Source: Pseudomonas viridiflava (GTDB lineage: Bacteria > Pseudomonadota > Gammaproteobacteria > Pseudomonadales > Pseudomonadaceae). Taken from it: a stretch of DNA of 32,010 bases. The notes under the pieces are model-generated. The model did not search any database and was not told the DNA's origin. It worked only from the letters and a program-made list of their open reading frames with translations. Of this stretch, positions 24,307 to 31,347 are shown one piece after another. The position numbers were made by a program, and so were the translations under genes. Numbering within the stretch: the stretch's first letter is position 1; every line of letters begins with the position of its first letter. The DNA lies in assembly GCF_900580675.1 (NCBI RefSeq), contig NZ_UTBG01000209.1:1-32010 (forward strand), in the 5' to 3' direction.

Positions 24307-25640
24307 CGCAGAAAGTAGAGCGGTAGCCCCTGGCAGCTGTCGACTACCTGGCCGTTGTGCCAGGCAAGGTGGCCGGAGACCAGGGTGGTGCTGACGCTGT
24401 GCCGGAAGCTGCGTTCGGCAAACGGCGTCCATCCGCAGCGCGCGAGGATCGGCTGGCTGCTGACCGGCTTGCCTGCCGGCTCGGGTTTGATCAGCACCAG
24501 GTCGGCCCAATAGCCTTCGCGCAGATAACCACGGTCCGGTATGGCGAACAGGTCGGCTACGCGATGGCTGGTTTTCTCCACCAGGGTGGTCAGGGGCAGC
24601 AGCCCATCGGCCACCAGCTCCAACAACGCCGGCAGCGCGTGCTGCACCAGCGGTAGACCCGACGGCGCCTCCCGATACCCCAGCTGTTTTTGCGCCCAGG
24701 TATGCGGCGCATGGTCAGTGCCAATCACATCCAGACGGTTACCCAGCAAGGCCAGGCGCAAGGCGTCGCGGTCGGCGCGGGTCTTGATCGCCGGGTTGCA
24801 TTTGATCTGGTGGCCGAGGCGATGGTAGTCGCGGTCATCGAACAGCAGGTGGTGCACGCAGACTTCCGCGGTGATGCGTTTTTCCGCCAGTGGCTTGTCC
24901 TCGAACAGCTCAAGCTCGCGGGCGCTGGTCAGGTGCAGCACATGCAGGCGCGTACCGAAGCGCTGGGCCAACTCCACCGCGAAAGACGACGAGCGATAAC
25001 ACGCTTCGGCATCGCGGATCAGCGGGTGGGCGACGGGCGGAATCTTGTCGCCGAAGCGCTCGCGCAGACGGTGTTCGTTGGCCTGGATGCTCGGTGTGTG
25101 TTCGCAGTGCGCCAGCAGAATGGTCGGCACCTCGGCAAACAGCCGCTCCAGAATCCGCGGGTCGTCCACCAGCATATTGCCGGTGGAGGCGCCCATGAAC
25201 ACTTTGACCCCGGCCACCGCTCGCGGGTCGAGGGCGGCGACGGTGTCGAGGTTGTCGTTGCTCACGCCGAAGTGAAAGCCGTAGTTGGCCACCGAGTGCA
25301 GGGCGGCGCGGCGCTTTTTATCGGCCAAGGCTTCCAGGGTCAACGTGGCAGGCTGGGTGTTGGGCATGTCCATGAAACTGGTGATGCCACCGGCCACGGC
25401 TGCGCGGGACTCGCTATAGAAACCGCCTTTGTCTGGCGCGCCGGGTTCGCGAAAATGCACCTGGTCATCGATCATGCCCGGCAGCAGCCACTGGCCCTGG
25501 GCGTCGATGGCCACGGGCGCAGAGCAATTCTCGATGCTGCTGGCGATCTTCTCGATACGGCCGTTGGCGATGAATACATCAGCGTCGAATTCCTGGCCTT
25601 CATTCACCAGGCGGGCGTTGCGAATCAGCAGGCGGCTCAT
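24303..25640 (-). CDS. pyrC: Dihydroorotase paralogue of the zinc-starvation operon
   Basis: A 445-residue amidohydrolase of the dihydroorotase family, the step in pyrimidine synthesis that cyclises carbamoyl-aspartate. The metal site is recognisable but altered: the usual D-x-H-x-H reads Asp58-Asp59-Gln60-Val61-His62 (DDQVHFREPG), so the first His is Gln (codon CAG at 25463-25461). Remaining candidates are Lys146 in GVKVFMGASTGNM, His178 in LLAHCEH, His236 in HVLHLTSA and Asp309 in GTDHAPH. The NTQPATLTLEA segment fits substrate binding. It is the last gene of the folE2 operon, three bases after the carbonic anhydrase gene. In P. aeruginosa a second dihydroorotase (PA5541) sits in the equivalent place. 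A zinc-sparing or differently metallated isozyme is the likely role. Confidence 0.88.
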   Translation of the reverse strand: MSRLLIRNARLVNEGQEFDADVFIANGRIEKIASSIENCSAPVAIDAQGQWLLPGMIDDQVHFREPGAPDKGGFYSESRAAVAGGITSFMDMPNTQPATLTLEALADKKRRAALHSVANYGFHFGVSNDNLDTVAALDPRAVAGVKVFMGASTGNMLVDDPRILERLFAEVPTILLAHCEHTPSIQANEHRLRERFGDKIPPVAHPLIRDAEACYRSSSFAVELAQRFGTRLHVLHLTSARELELFEDKPLAEKRITAEVCVHHLLFDDRDYHRLGHQIKCNPAIKTRADRDALRLALLGNRLDVIGTDHAPHTWAQKQLGYREAPSGLPLVQHALPALLELVADGLLPLTTLVEKTSHRVADLFAIPDRGYLREGYWADLVLIKPEPAGKPVSSQPILARCGWTPFAERSFRHSVSTTLVSGHLAWHNGQVVDSCQGLPLYFLR

Positions 25641-25643
25641 AGT

Positions 25644-26204
25644 TCAGAACTCGTTTTGCAAGGCTTTGTAACCGCGCACCAGATCGACGTTAGTGCGTGC
25701 CACGTCTTCGGAAAACTCCGAGGCGCTGACACTCACCGGCGGGAATTGCGACAGGTCGGTATTCGGCCCGATGCGGGTAGTGGAGGGCACGTAGAACGCG
25801 GCGGGCAAATCACGGCCGTCGACCACCGAGTTGTGGCGCACCACGCAACCGTCGCCCACGGCGCAGTTGAACAGCACGCTGTTGAAGCCGATGAACACGC
25901 GGTCGCCGACCGAGCAGGGGCCGTGGACGATGGAGCGGTGCGCAATCGAGGTGAATTCTCCGATATTCACTGCGGCACCCGACTTGGAGTGGATGACCAC
26001 GCCGTCCTGGATATTCGAGTTGGCGCCGATGGTGATCGGGTCCATGGCGCCGCTGGCGTCGACCTCGTCGGCGCGAATGACGGCGTAGGGGCCGACGAAT
26101 ACGTTCTCGCCGATGATCACCTTGCCGCAGATGATCGCGGTTTTGTCGACGTAGGCCGATTCGGCAATCACCGGCAGATCGCCGGAAGGGTTTTTGCGGA
26201 TCAT
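25644..26204 (-). CDS. Gamma-class carbonic anhydrase family protein
   Basis: A 186-residue left-handed beta-helix protein made of hexapeptide repeats (IIGENVFVGPYAVI and similar). The three metal-binding histidines of the gamma class are present: His72 (VVIHSKSG), His89 and His94 (IAHRSIVHGP); Arg44 (VIRADE) is also conserved. It is expected to interconvert CO2 and bicarbonate as a cytoplasmic trimer, and this class can use iron or cobalt as well as zinc. The start overlaps the stop of the binding-protein gene (ATGA), so translation is coupled. Placed in a zinc-limitation operon, it probably replaces strictly zinc-dependent carbonic anhydrases, as proposed for P. aeruginosa PA5540. Activity is not proven by the motifs alone. 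Confidence 0.87.
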   Translation of the reverse strand: MIRKNPSGDLPVIAESAYVDKTAIICGKVIIGENVFVGPYAVIRADEVDASGAMDPITIGANSNIQDGVVIHSKSGAAVNIGEFTSIAHRSIVHGPCSVGDRVFIGFNSVLFNCAVGDGCVVRHNSVVDGRDLPAAFYVPSTTRIGPNTDLSQFPPVSVSASEFSEDVARTNVDLVRGYKALQNEF

Positions 26205-27079
26205 GGCTTCCCCAGTGCAGCGCACAGGGTGTTGAGGTTGTATTCGAACAGCCCGGTGAAGGTGCTGGCCGGGCCTTCTGCGGCGAGGGCATCGGAGTAC
26301 AGCGTGCCGCCGATTTGCGCGCCGCTTTCGTCAGCGATTTGCTTGAGCAGACGCGAGTCCTTGATGTTTTCCATGAACACCGCCTTGACCTTGTCCTTGC
26401 GGATCTGGGTGATCAGCGCGGCGACTTCGGCAGCCGAAGGTTCACGTTCGGTGGACAAGCCTTGCGGTGCGAGGAACTGAATGCCGTAGGCCTGGCCCAG
26501 ATAACCAAAGGCGTCATGGGAGGTGACGATGCGAAGGTTGCCGGCGGGCAGCGCGCCGAACTTGGTCTTGGCTTCGGCGAGCAGGCGGTAGATCTCTTTC
26601 AGGTAGGCCTGGCTGTTGCGCTGGTAGTCGGCCGTGTTGGCCGGGTCGGCTGCGATCAACGCCTTGGTGATGTTGTTTACATAGATTTCGGCATTGGCCA
26701 GGTTATGCCAGGCGTGGGGGTCGGGGATGGTTTCGCCGTCTTCTTCCATGGTGTGGGAAATCACGCCTTTGCTGGCGGTCACCACGGTGGCCTTGGTTTC
26801 GGTGCTGGTCACCAGGCGGTCGAGCCAGGGCTCGAAGCCGAGGCCGTTCTTGATGATGACCTTGGCCTTGAGCAAGGCCTTGGCGTCGTCCGGGCTCGGT
26901 TCGTAGGTATGCGCATCGGCATCGGGGCCGACCATGTTGCTGATCTGAATGTGATCGCCACCGATCTGGTGGGTGATGTCATCCAGAATGCTGAAGCTGG
27001 TGACCACCTGGAGTTTGTCGGCGGCCTGCGCCGTTGATAGCGACAGGACGAGACTGAACAGCACGAGTAAAGCGCGCAT
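26201..27079 (-). CDS. Zinc/manganese ABC transporter substrate-binding protein (ZnuA-like)
   Basis: A 292-residue periplasmic binding protein of cluster A-I. A signal peptide (MRALLVLFSLVLSLSTAQA) precedes the mature start ADKLQVVTSFSILDD. Candidate metal ligands are His57 (DAHTYEPSP), His122 (DPHAWHN), His187 (TSHDAFGYLG) and Asp262 (LYSDAL). Three histidines rather than two favour zinc over manganese. The loop where ZnuA proteins often carry a histidine-rich stretch is short and acidic here (MEEDGETIPD). The start at 27079 is supported by GAGGTG upstream, 11 bases after the permease stop; an ATG at 27094 overlapping that stop is an alternative. It delivers metal to the permease and ATPase encoded just upstream. 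Confidence 0.9.
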   Translation of the reverse strand: MRALLVLFSLVLSLSTAQAADKLQVVTSFSILDDITHQIGGDHIQISNMVGPDADAHTYEPSPDDAKALLKAKVIIKNGLGFEPWLDRLVTSTETKATVVTASKGVISHTMEEDGETIPDPHAWHNLANAEIYVNNITKALIAADPANTADYQRNSQAYLKEIYRLLAEAKTKFGALPAGNLRIVTSHDAFGYLGQAYGIQFLAPQGLSTEREPSAAEVAALITQIRKDKVKAVFMENIKDSRLLKQIADESGAQIGGTLYSDALAAEGPASTFTGLFEYNLNTLCAALGKP

Positions 27080-27090
27080 CGGGAAACACC

Positions 27091-27957
27091 TCATAGGGAT
27101 GACAGCGAAGGCGGGCGGCGCAGCAAGCCGTGCACCGGACCGAAGACCACGGACAGCAGGTACCCACCGCCAGCCACCAGCACAATGGCCGGGCCGCTGG
27201 GCAGCGAGAAATAGAACGACAGCAACAAACCAAAGAACACCGACAGGCATCCCAGCACCGCCGACACCGCGATCAACACCGGCAGGCGCCGACTCCAGAA
27301 ACGTGAAGCAATCGCCGGCAACATCATCAAGCCCACCACCATCAATGCGCCGATAGCCTGGAAACCGATCACCAGGTTCAGCACCACCAGCGTCAGGAAC
27401 AACCCATGAGCCAGCGGGCCGAGGCGGCTGACGGTTTGCAGGAACAGTGGGTCGAGGGTGTCCAGCAGCAACGGTTTGTAGATCAGCGCCATGGCGATCA
27501 GGCTGAACCCGGAGACCCAGAGCATGCCGGTCAGGGTGGTTTCATCCACGGCCAGGGCTGAGCCGAACAGCAGGTGCAGCAGGTCCAGACGCTTGCCGGC
27601 GAGACCCAGGATCAACACGCCAGCCGCCAGGGAAATGGGGTAGATGGCGGCGAGGCTGGCGTCCTCACGCAGGCCGGTACGGCGGGTGATCCAGGCCGAC
27701 AAACCGGCCATGCCCAGGCCTGCGCCGAGGCCGCCGAGGGTCAGCGCGGGCAGGCTGAGCCCGGCGAACCAGAAGCCCAGCGCCGCGCCGGGCAGGATGC
27801 CGTGGGCCACGGCGTCACCGATCAGGCTCATGCGCCGCAGGATCAGAAACACGCCCAGCGGTGCGGTGCTGCAAGCGAGCACCAGGCCGCCGATCAGCGC
27901 GCGACGCATAAACACGAAGTCGACGAAGGGCATCCACAGGTGGGCGGCGAAGTGCAT
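27091..27957 (-). CDS. Metal ABC transporter permease (ZnuB-like, ABC-3 family)
   Basis: A 288-residue inner-membrane permease with about eight hydrophobic helices. The ABC-3 signature is present near residues 41-55 (RRMSLIGDAVAHGILPG), and a later GFQAIGALMVVGLMMLPA helix is typical of zinc/manganese permeases. AGGTGG lies just upstream of the ATG at 27957. That ATG shares one base with the stop of the ATPase gene (TGATG). It should dimerise and pair with the ATPase at 27957-28625. It is a paralogue of ZnuB rather than certainly the main ZnuB, since the main znuA-zur-znuC-znuB locus of Pseudomonas is arranged differently and is not in this window. Confidence 0.9.
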   Translation of the reverse strand: MHFAAHLWMPFVDFVFMRRALIGGLVLACSTAPLGVFLILRRMSLIGDAVAHGILPGAALGFWFAGLSLPALTLGGLGAGLGMAGLSAWITRRTGLREDASLAAIYPISLAAGVLILGLAGKRLDLLHLLFGSALAVDETTLTGMLWVSGFSLIAMALIYKPLLLDTLDPLFLQTVSRLGPLAHGLFLTLVVLNLVIGFQAIGALMVVGLMMLPAIASRFWSRRLPVLIAVSAVLGCLSVFFGLLLSFYFSLPSGPAIVLVAGGGYLLSVVFGPVHGLLRRPPSLSSL

Positions 27958-28625
27958 CAGGCCACCTGCATTTGCGGTTGCGGGCGGATCAGCTCTTTGC
28001 TGGGCCCGAACAGGCAACCGGTGCTTTTGATCTGCAGCACTTGCTCGGTGTGCTGGCGCACGGATGCGAGGTCATGACAGACCACGATCAGCGTGCGGCC
28101 TGCCTCATGCCAGGCATGGATATGTTTCCAGCACAGCGCCTGGCCTTCTTCGTCGAGGGCGGCGTGGGGTTCGTCGAGCAGCAAGACTGGCGCTTCAGCC
28201 AGGCTCATGCGGGCGAGCAGGGCGCGCTGTAGTTCGCCACCGGACAAGGCCATCAGCGGGCGGTGCTCCAGGCCGCTGAGGCACCAATCGTCGAGGACTG
28301 CTTGCAGGCGGTCGCTGCGTTGGTCGGGGCTGAGTTTAGTGCCCCAGAAACCGGCGGCGACCAACGCTTGCAGGCTGATCGGAAACTGGCGGTCCAGGTG
28401 CTGCTGCTGGGGCAGGAACGACAGCCCGCCACGTCGTGGAACCTCCATGCTGACTTTGCCGGCCAAAGGTTTTTGCAGGCCGGCAATGACTTTGAGCAGG
28501 CTGCTTTTGCCGGTGCCATTGGCACCGATAATGCCTGTGAGGCTACCTTTTCCCAGGCTGAAATCCACGGCGGGGGTCAGCGGTTGGCCAGGGGCGCCCC
28601 AGCGCAAAGCGGTGCAGTTGATCAT
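27957..28625 (-). CDS. Metal ABC transporter ATPase (ZnuC-like)
   Basis: A 222-residue nucleotide-binding subunit. Walker A is GANGTGKSS at about residues 34-42, the signature is LSGGELQRALLAR, Walker B is VLLLDEPHAALDEE and the switch His is in IVVCHDLASV; all are intact. It powers import through the permease encoded immediately downstream. Its ATG overlaps the folE2 stop by four bases (ATGA), so transporter synthesis is translationally tied to folE2. In P. aeruginosa, as I recall, folE2 is followed directly by the carbonic anhydrase gene, so the transporter genes would be an insertion relative to that order. Confidence 0.92.
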   Translation of the reverse strand: MINCTALRWGAPGQPLTPAVDFSLGKGSLTGIIGANGTGKSSLLKVIAGLQKPLAGKVSMEVPRRGGLSFLPQQQHLDRQFPISLQALVAAGFWGTKLSPDQRSDRLQAVLDDWCLSGLEHRPLMALSGGELQRALLARMSLAEAPVLLLDEPHAALDEEGQALCWKHIHAWHEAGRTLIVVCHDLASVRQHTEQVLQIKSTGCLFGPSKELIRPQPQMQVA

Positions 28626-29512
28626 GCAGAGTGTCTCGTCCAGCGGCTTTCAGCCACGGCATCGTGCGCGTGCAGGCTTTCGGCGTGGATCACTTTGAGG
28701 TGGAAGGCTTTGACGGCATCCGAGCGTTTCAAGGCGAGGTTCAGGCGTCGGGCGGCGTCTTCGCAGAACATCAGGTTCTGCCCGTTGGCCAGGGCGAAGG
28801 CTTGTTCGTCCGCACGCTTTACGGCGGTTTGCACGGCAGTGCCGAGGGCGGCCTCCGCGTCGTTGATCAAATCAGTCAGCGCTAGATGTTCGCCTTGCAA
28901 GTGGACGTGCAACTGCGCGCTGCTGCGCTGGCTGTGAGGCGTGGCGACGATGCCGTTTGTGCTGCCCAACCAGGCCAGTACGTGTTCATGCTGCAACGGC
29001 GTGTTAGCGAAATCTTGAAGAAATTGCTGCTGAATCAATTGCCTGGCGAGCGCAGCAGAGCAAGGGCAGGTTGAGGAATAGGCAACGTCAATTTTTAGTT
29101 CCACGTGGAACATCTGGTTTTCAAGACGCGCTTCGATGCTCACCGGGTAGCCCTTCCAACCTGCCAGCGGGCTGACCAATGCCGGGCGTTTGAGCAGTAA
29201 GTCGGTGTGGATTCGCAGGTAGGCGTTCTTAGATAAATCTTCATGACTGTCGAGAAAACGCTGCAGTACATTGCGCAGAAGTGCAGGCGTAAGCGGCTGC
29301 TGTTCGAGCGGCTCCAGCGCCAGGTACAAGCGTGACATATGGATGCCACGGGCGGCGCCATCGTCCAGGCTCACGCCGGCATCAGCGATGGCGCTCAGGC
29401 GTTGGCCGTCGATGAGGATCGGCAGGGCGATGCCGCACATGCCCACCCAGTTGAGTGGCAAGGCTTGGCGTGAAGCCTGCGCGGCGATATCCGGCAGAGT
29501 CAGCGCATTCAT
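28622..29512 (-). CDS. folE2: GTP cyclohydrolase IB (FolE2), zinc-independent first step of folate synthesis
   Basis: A 296-residue enzyme converting GTP to 7,8-dihydroneopterin triphosphate. It is of type IB, which works with manganese or iron when the zinc enzyme FolE (type IA) fails. Family hallmarks are the conserved cysteine segment SSTCPCSAAL (Cys149 or Cys151), MFCEDAARRL and the C-terminal VIHAESLHAHDAVA. I chose ATG 29512 (MNALTLPDIA), with GGA about eight bases upstream; ATG 29524 is in frame and only 20 bases from the operator. It is the first gene of a six-gene coupled operon. A perfect Zur palindrome at 29545-29557 lies in its promoter region, matching the known zinc-repressed control of folE2 in several bacteria. 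Confidence 0.95.
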   Translation of the reverse strand: MNALTLPDIAAQASRQALPLNWVGMCGIALPILIDGQRLSAIADAGVSLDDGAARGIHMSRLYLALEPLEQQPLTPALLRNVLQRFLDSHEDLSKNAYLRIHTDLLLKRPALVSPLAGWKGYPVSIEARLENQMFHVELKIDVAYSSTCPCSAALARQLIQQQFLQDFANTPLQHEHVLAWLGSTNGIVATPHSQRSSAQLHVHLQGEHLALTDLINDAEAALGTAVQTAVKRADEQAFALANGQNLMFCEDAARRLNLALKRSDAVKAFHLKVIHAESLHAHDAVAESRWTRHSA

Positions 29513-29544
29513 GGGCAGGTCCATCGTTGGAAATAAAAAGACAT

Positions 29545-29557
29545 GTTATATTATAAC
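29545..29557. promoter_or_regulatory. Zur box between folE2 and the amidase gene
   Basis: GTTATA-T-TATAAC, a perfect 6+1+6 palindrome matching the core of the known gamma-proteobacterial Zur consensus (TGTTATANTATAACA). It contains TATAAT on the minus strand, so a bound repressor would cover the folE2 -10 region. It is 32 bases upstream of the folE2 ATG and 76 bases upstream of the amidase ATG, so it may control both. Confidence 0.88.
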
Positions 29558-29633
29558 TATTGAGCCGACGATGATTTTTGTGCGCCAGCCTTCTTTCAGT
29601 CATGTCGAGTAGGGACGCTCCTCCATTTGCGGT

Positions 29634-30842
29634 ATGTGTATGCACAGACGTCAGCTTTTAAACCTGCTTCTGGCCAGCCCTCTGTTCACCTTGCCCTTCA
29701 CCGCGTCGGCCACGCAGATTCGCAATGCGCGCCTGTGGCGCTCGGACGACAAGCTGCGGCTGGTGTTCGACCTCAGTGGACCGGTGCAATACAAAACCTT
29801 TTCCCTGGGCGCACCCGACCGCCTGATCATCGACCTGAGTGGTGCCGGGCTCAGTGGGGATTTCTCGCAGTTGATGCTCAAGGGCAGCGGGATTACGGCG
29901 ATCCGCTCCGGGCATTTCGGCAAGGGCGATACACGCATCGTGCTGGACCTGGCCGCGCCGATGCAGCTCAACAGCTTTCTGTTGCCTCCCCAGGCTGGCC
30001 AGGGTCATCGCTTGGTACTGGACCTGAGCAGCGCCACCCAGGCGCCTCGCCAAATTGCGGTTGAACCCGCGCCGCCGGTGGACAGCGCCCATCCCAAGCG
30101 CGACATCATCGTGGTGGTCGACCCCGGCCATGGCGGCAAGGACCCCGGCGCCGTCGGCTCCAAGGGCCAGCGCGAAAAAGATGTAGTGCTGTCGATCGCC
30201 CAGCTGTTGGCCAGACGCTTGAAACGCGAGAAGGGTTTTGATGTGAAGTTGGTGCGCAACGACGATTTCTTTGTGCCGCTGCGCAAGCGCGTGGAAGTCG
30301 CCCACAAGCACAACGCCGACATGTTTATCTCGGTGCATGCAGATGCGGCGCCACGGATCACCGCGTCGGGCGCTTCGGTGTATGCCTTGTCCGAAGGCGG
30401 TGCCACGTCCGCGACGGCGCGGTTCATGGCGCAACGCGAAAACGGCGCCGACCTGCTGGGCGCCACCAGCCTGCTCAACCTCAAGGACAAGGACCCAATG
30501 CTGGCCGGGGTGATTCTCGACATGTCGATGAACGCCACTATCGCCTCCAGCCTGCAACTGGGCAGCTCGATCCTGGGTAGCCTTGAGGGCATTACGTCGT
30601 TGCATCAGAAACGCGTGGAGCAGGCCGGTTTTGCGGTGCTCAAGTCACCGGATGTGCCGTCGATCCTGGTGGAGACCGGGTTTATCTCCAACGCTCGGGA
30701 CAGCGCACGGCTGGTCACGGCGCGTCATCAGCAGGCGGTTGCGGATGGCTTGTTCGAAGGGTTGAAAAAGTATTTCCAGAAAAACCCGCCAATGAACAGC
30801 TACATGGCCTGGGCGCAGGAGCAGAAGAATGGCCAGGTCTAA
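29634..30842 (+). CDS. amiA: N-acetylmuramoyl-L-alanine amidase, AmiA/AmiC type with AMIN domain
   Basis: A 402-residue periplasmic zinc amidase that cuts the stem peptide from MurNAc in peptidoglycan. The N-terminus MCMHRRQLLNLLLASPLF has a twin arginine before a hydrophobic core, suggesting Tat export as for E. coli AmiA and AmiC. An AMIN domain (about residues 28-135) is followed by Amidase_3 (about 158-385). Zinc ligands His166 (DPGHGG), Glu181 (QREKD) and His235 (SVHADA) and catalytic Glu347 (LVETGF) are intact. A regulatory-helix-like insert lies at about 275-325. The ATG at 29640 is an equally possible start. In the P. aeruginosa counterpart (PA5538) this is the zinc-regulated amidase paralogue. 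Tat export would allow metal loading in the cytoplasm, which suits zinc limitation (inference). Confidence 0.92.
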   Translation: MCMHRRQLLNLLLASPLFTLPFTASATQIRNARLWRSDDKLRLVFDLSGPVQYKTFSLGAPDRLIIDLSGAGLSGDFSQLMLKGSGITAIRSGHFGKGDTRIVLDLAAPMQLNSFLLPPQAGQGHRLVLDLSSATQAPRQIAVEPAPPVDSAHPKRDIIVVVDPGHGGKDPGAVGSKGQREKDVVLSIAQLLARRLKREKGFDVKLVRNDDFFVPLRKRVEVAHKHNADMFISVHADAAPRITASGASVYALSEGGATSATARFMAQRENGADLLGATSLLNLKDKDPMLAGVILDMSMNATIASSLQLGSSILGSLEGITSLHQKRVEQAGFAVLKSPDVPSILVETGFISNARDSARLVTARHQQAVADGLFEGLKKYFQKNPPMNSYMAWAQEQKNGQV

Positions 30843-31207
30843 CAGCCGGTCATCCGGCTGCAGGTGAACTTGGCGCTGGCACCGCCCGAACTGGAAAACC
30901 GATTCAGGGTGGTCCACCCCACACGCCGCGTATAGCCGACCCACGCCTCGCCATCCGACGCCAATCCGGTATAGAACGTCAGCTGCCCGTAGCGGCTGTT
31001 GGTCTGCGCCCAATAGCGTTTGCCGATCACCTCGAAGCCGCGCAAATACGTGGTGCTGCCGACCGTCGCCACGCTGTAGGCGTTGCCCAACGGGTCTACG
31101 CAGGCCAGCAGGTTGGCGCTGCGCGTGCAGTTGGCCAACGGGCTCGGCGCCTGGGCGCAGGCCGGTCCTGCCGCTGCCAATAACAGGGCGCACACCAAGT
31201 GTTTCAT
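30839..31207 (-). CDS. Small secreted cysteine-containing protein, zinc-island orphan
   Basis: A 122-residue protein with a clear signal peptide (MKHLVCALLLAAAGPACAQA). The mature part holds four cysteines: two near the start (NCTRSANLLACVDP) and two at the end (FTCSRMTGC), consistent with disulphide clamping of both termini. The middle contains Tyr/Gly-rich strands (STTYLRGFEVIGKRYWAQ, YTGLASDGEAWVGYTRR). I do not recognise a characterised family. Its stop overlaps the convergent amidase stop by two bases. It diverges from zigA, with a perfect Zur box 79 bases upstream of its start. A hypothetical gene occupies a comparable place near amiA in P. aeruginosa (PA5537, from memory). A periplasmic zinc-starvation role is inference. 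Confidence 0.8.
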   Translation of the reverse strand: MKHLVCALLLAAAGPACAQAPSPLANCTRSANLLACVDPLGNAYSVATVGSTTYLRGFEVIGKRYWAQTNSRYGQLTFYTGLASDGEAWVGYTRRVGWTTLNRFSSSGGASAKFTCSRMTGC

Positions 31208-31270
31208 GGGGTTTCTCGGGCTTGGGAGGTGTTCAAGCATTGCGCCCTTCGTCGTGACGAGCAAAGGGGG

Positions 31271-31299
31271 TTGGCTTATTTGTATTGTTATACTATAAC
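31271..31299 (+). promoter_or_regulatory. Likely sigma-70 promoter of zigA
   Basis: TTGGCT (31271-31276) and TATAAC (31294-31299), separated by 17 bases, match the -35/-10 consensus at 4 of 6 and 5 of 6 positions. The -10 is the right half of the Zur palindrome, so occupancy should block polymerase directly. Transcription would start about 40 bases before the ATG. Confidence 0.55.
31287..31299. promoter_or_regulatory. Zur box between the small secreted protein and zigA
   Basis: GTTATA-C-TATAAC, a perfect 6+1+6 palindrome extended by one further pair (TGTTATACTATAACA, 31286-31300). It has the same core as the folE2 box with a different central base. It lies 48 bases before zigA and 79 bases before the divergent gene. 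Confidence 0.9.
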
Positions 31300-31347
31300 A
31301 TAAATGCAAAGCCTGGCTCGACCGGGCAGCCTGATGAGAATGACCTG

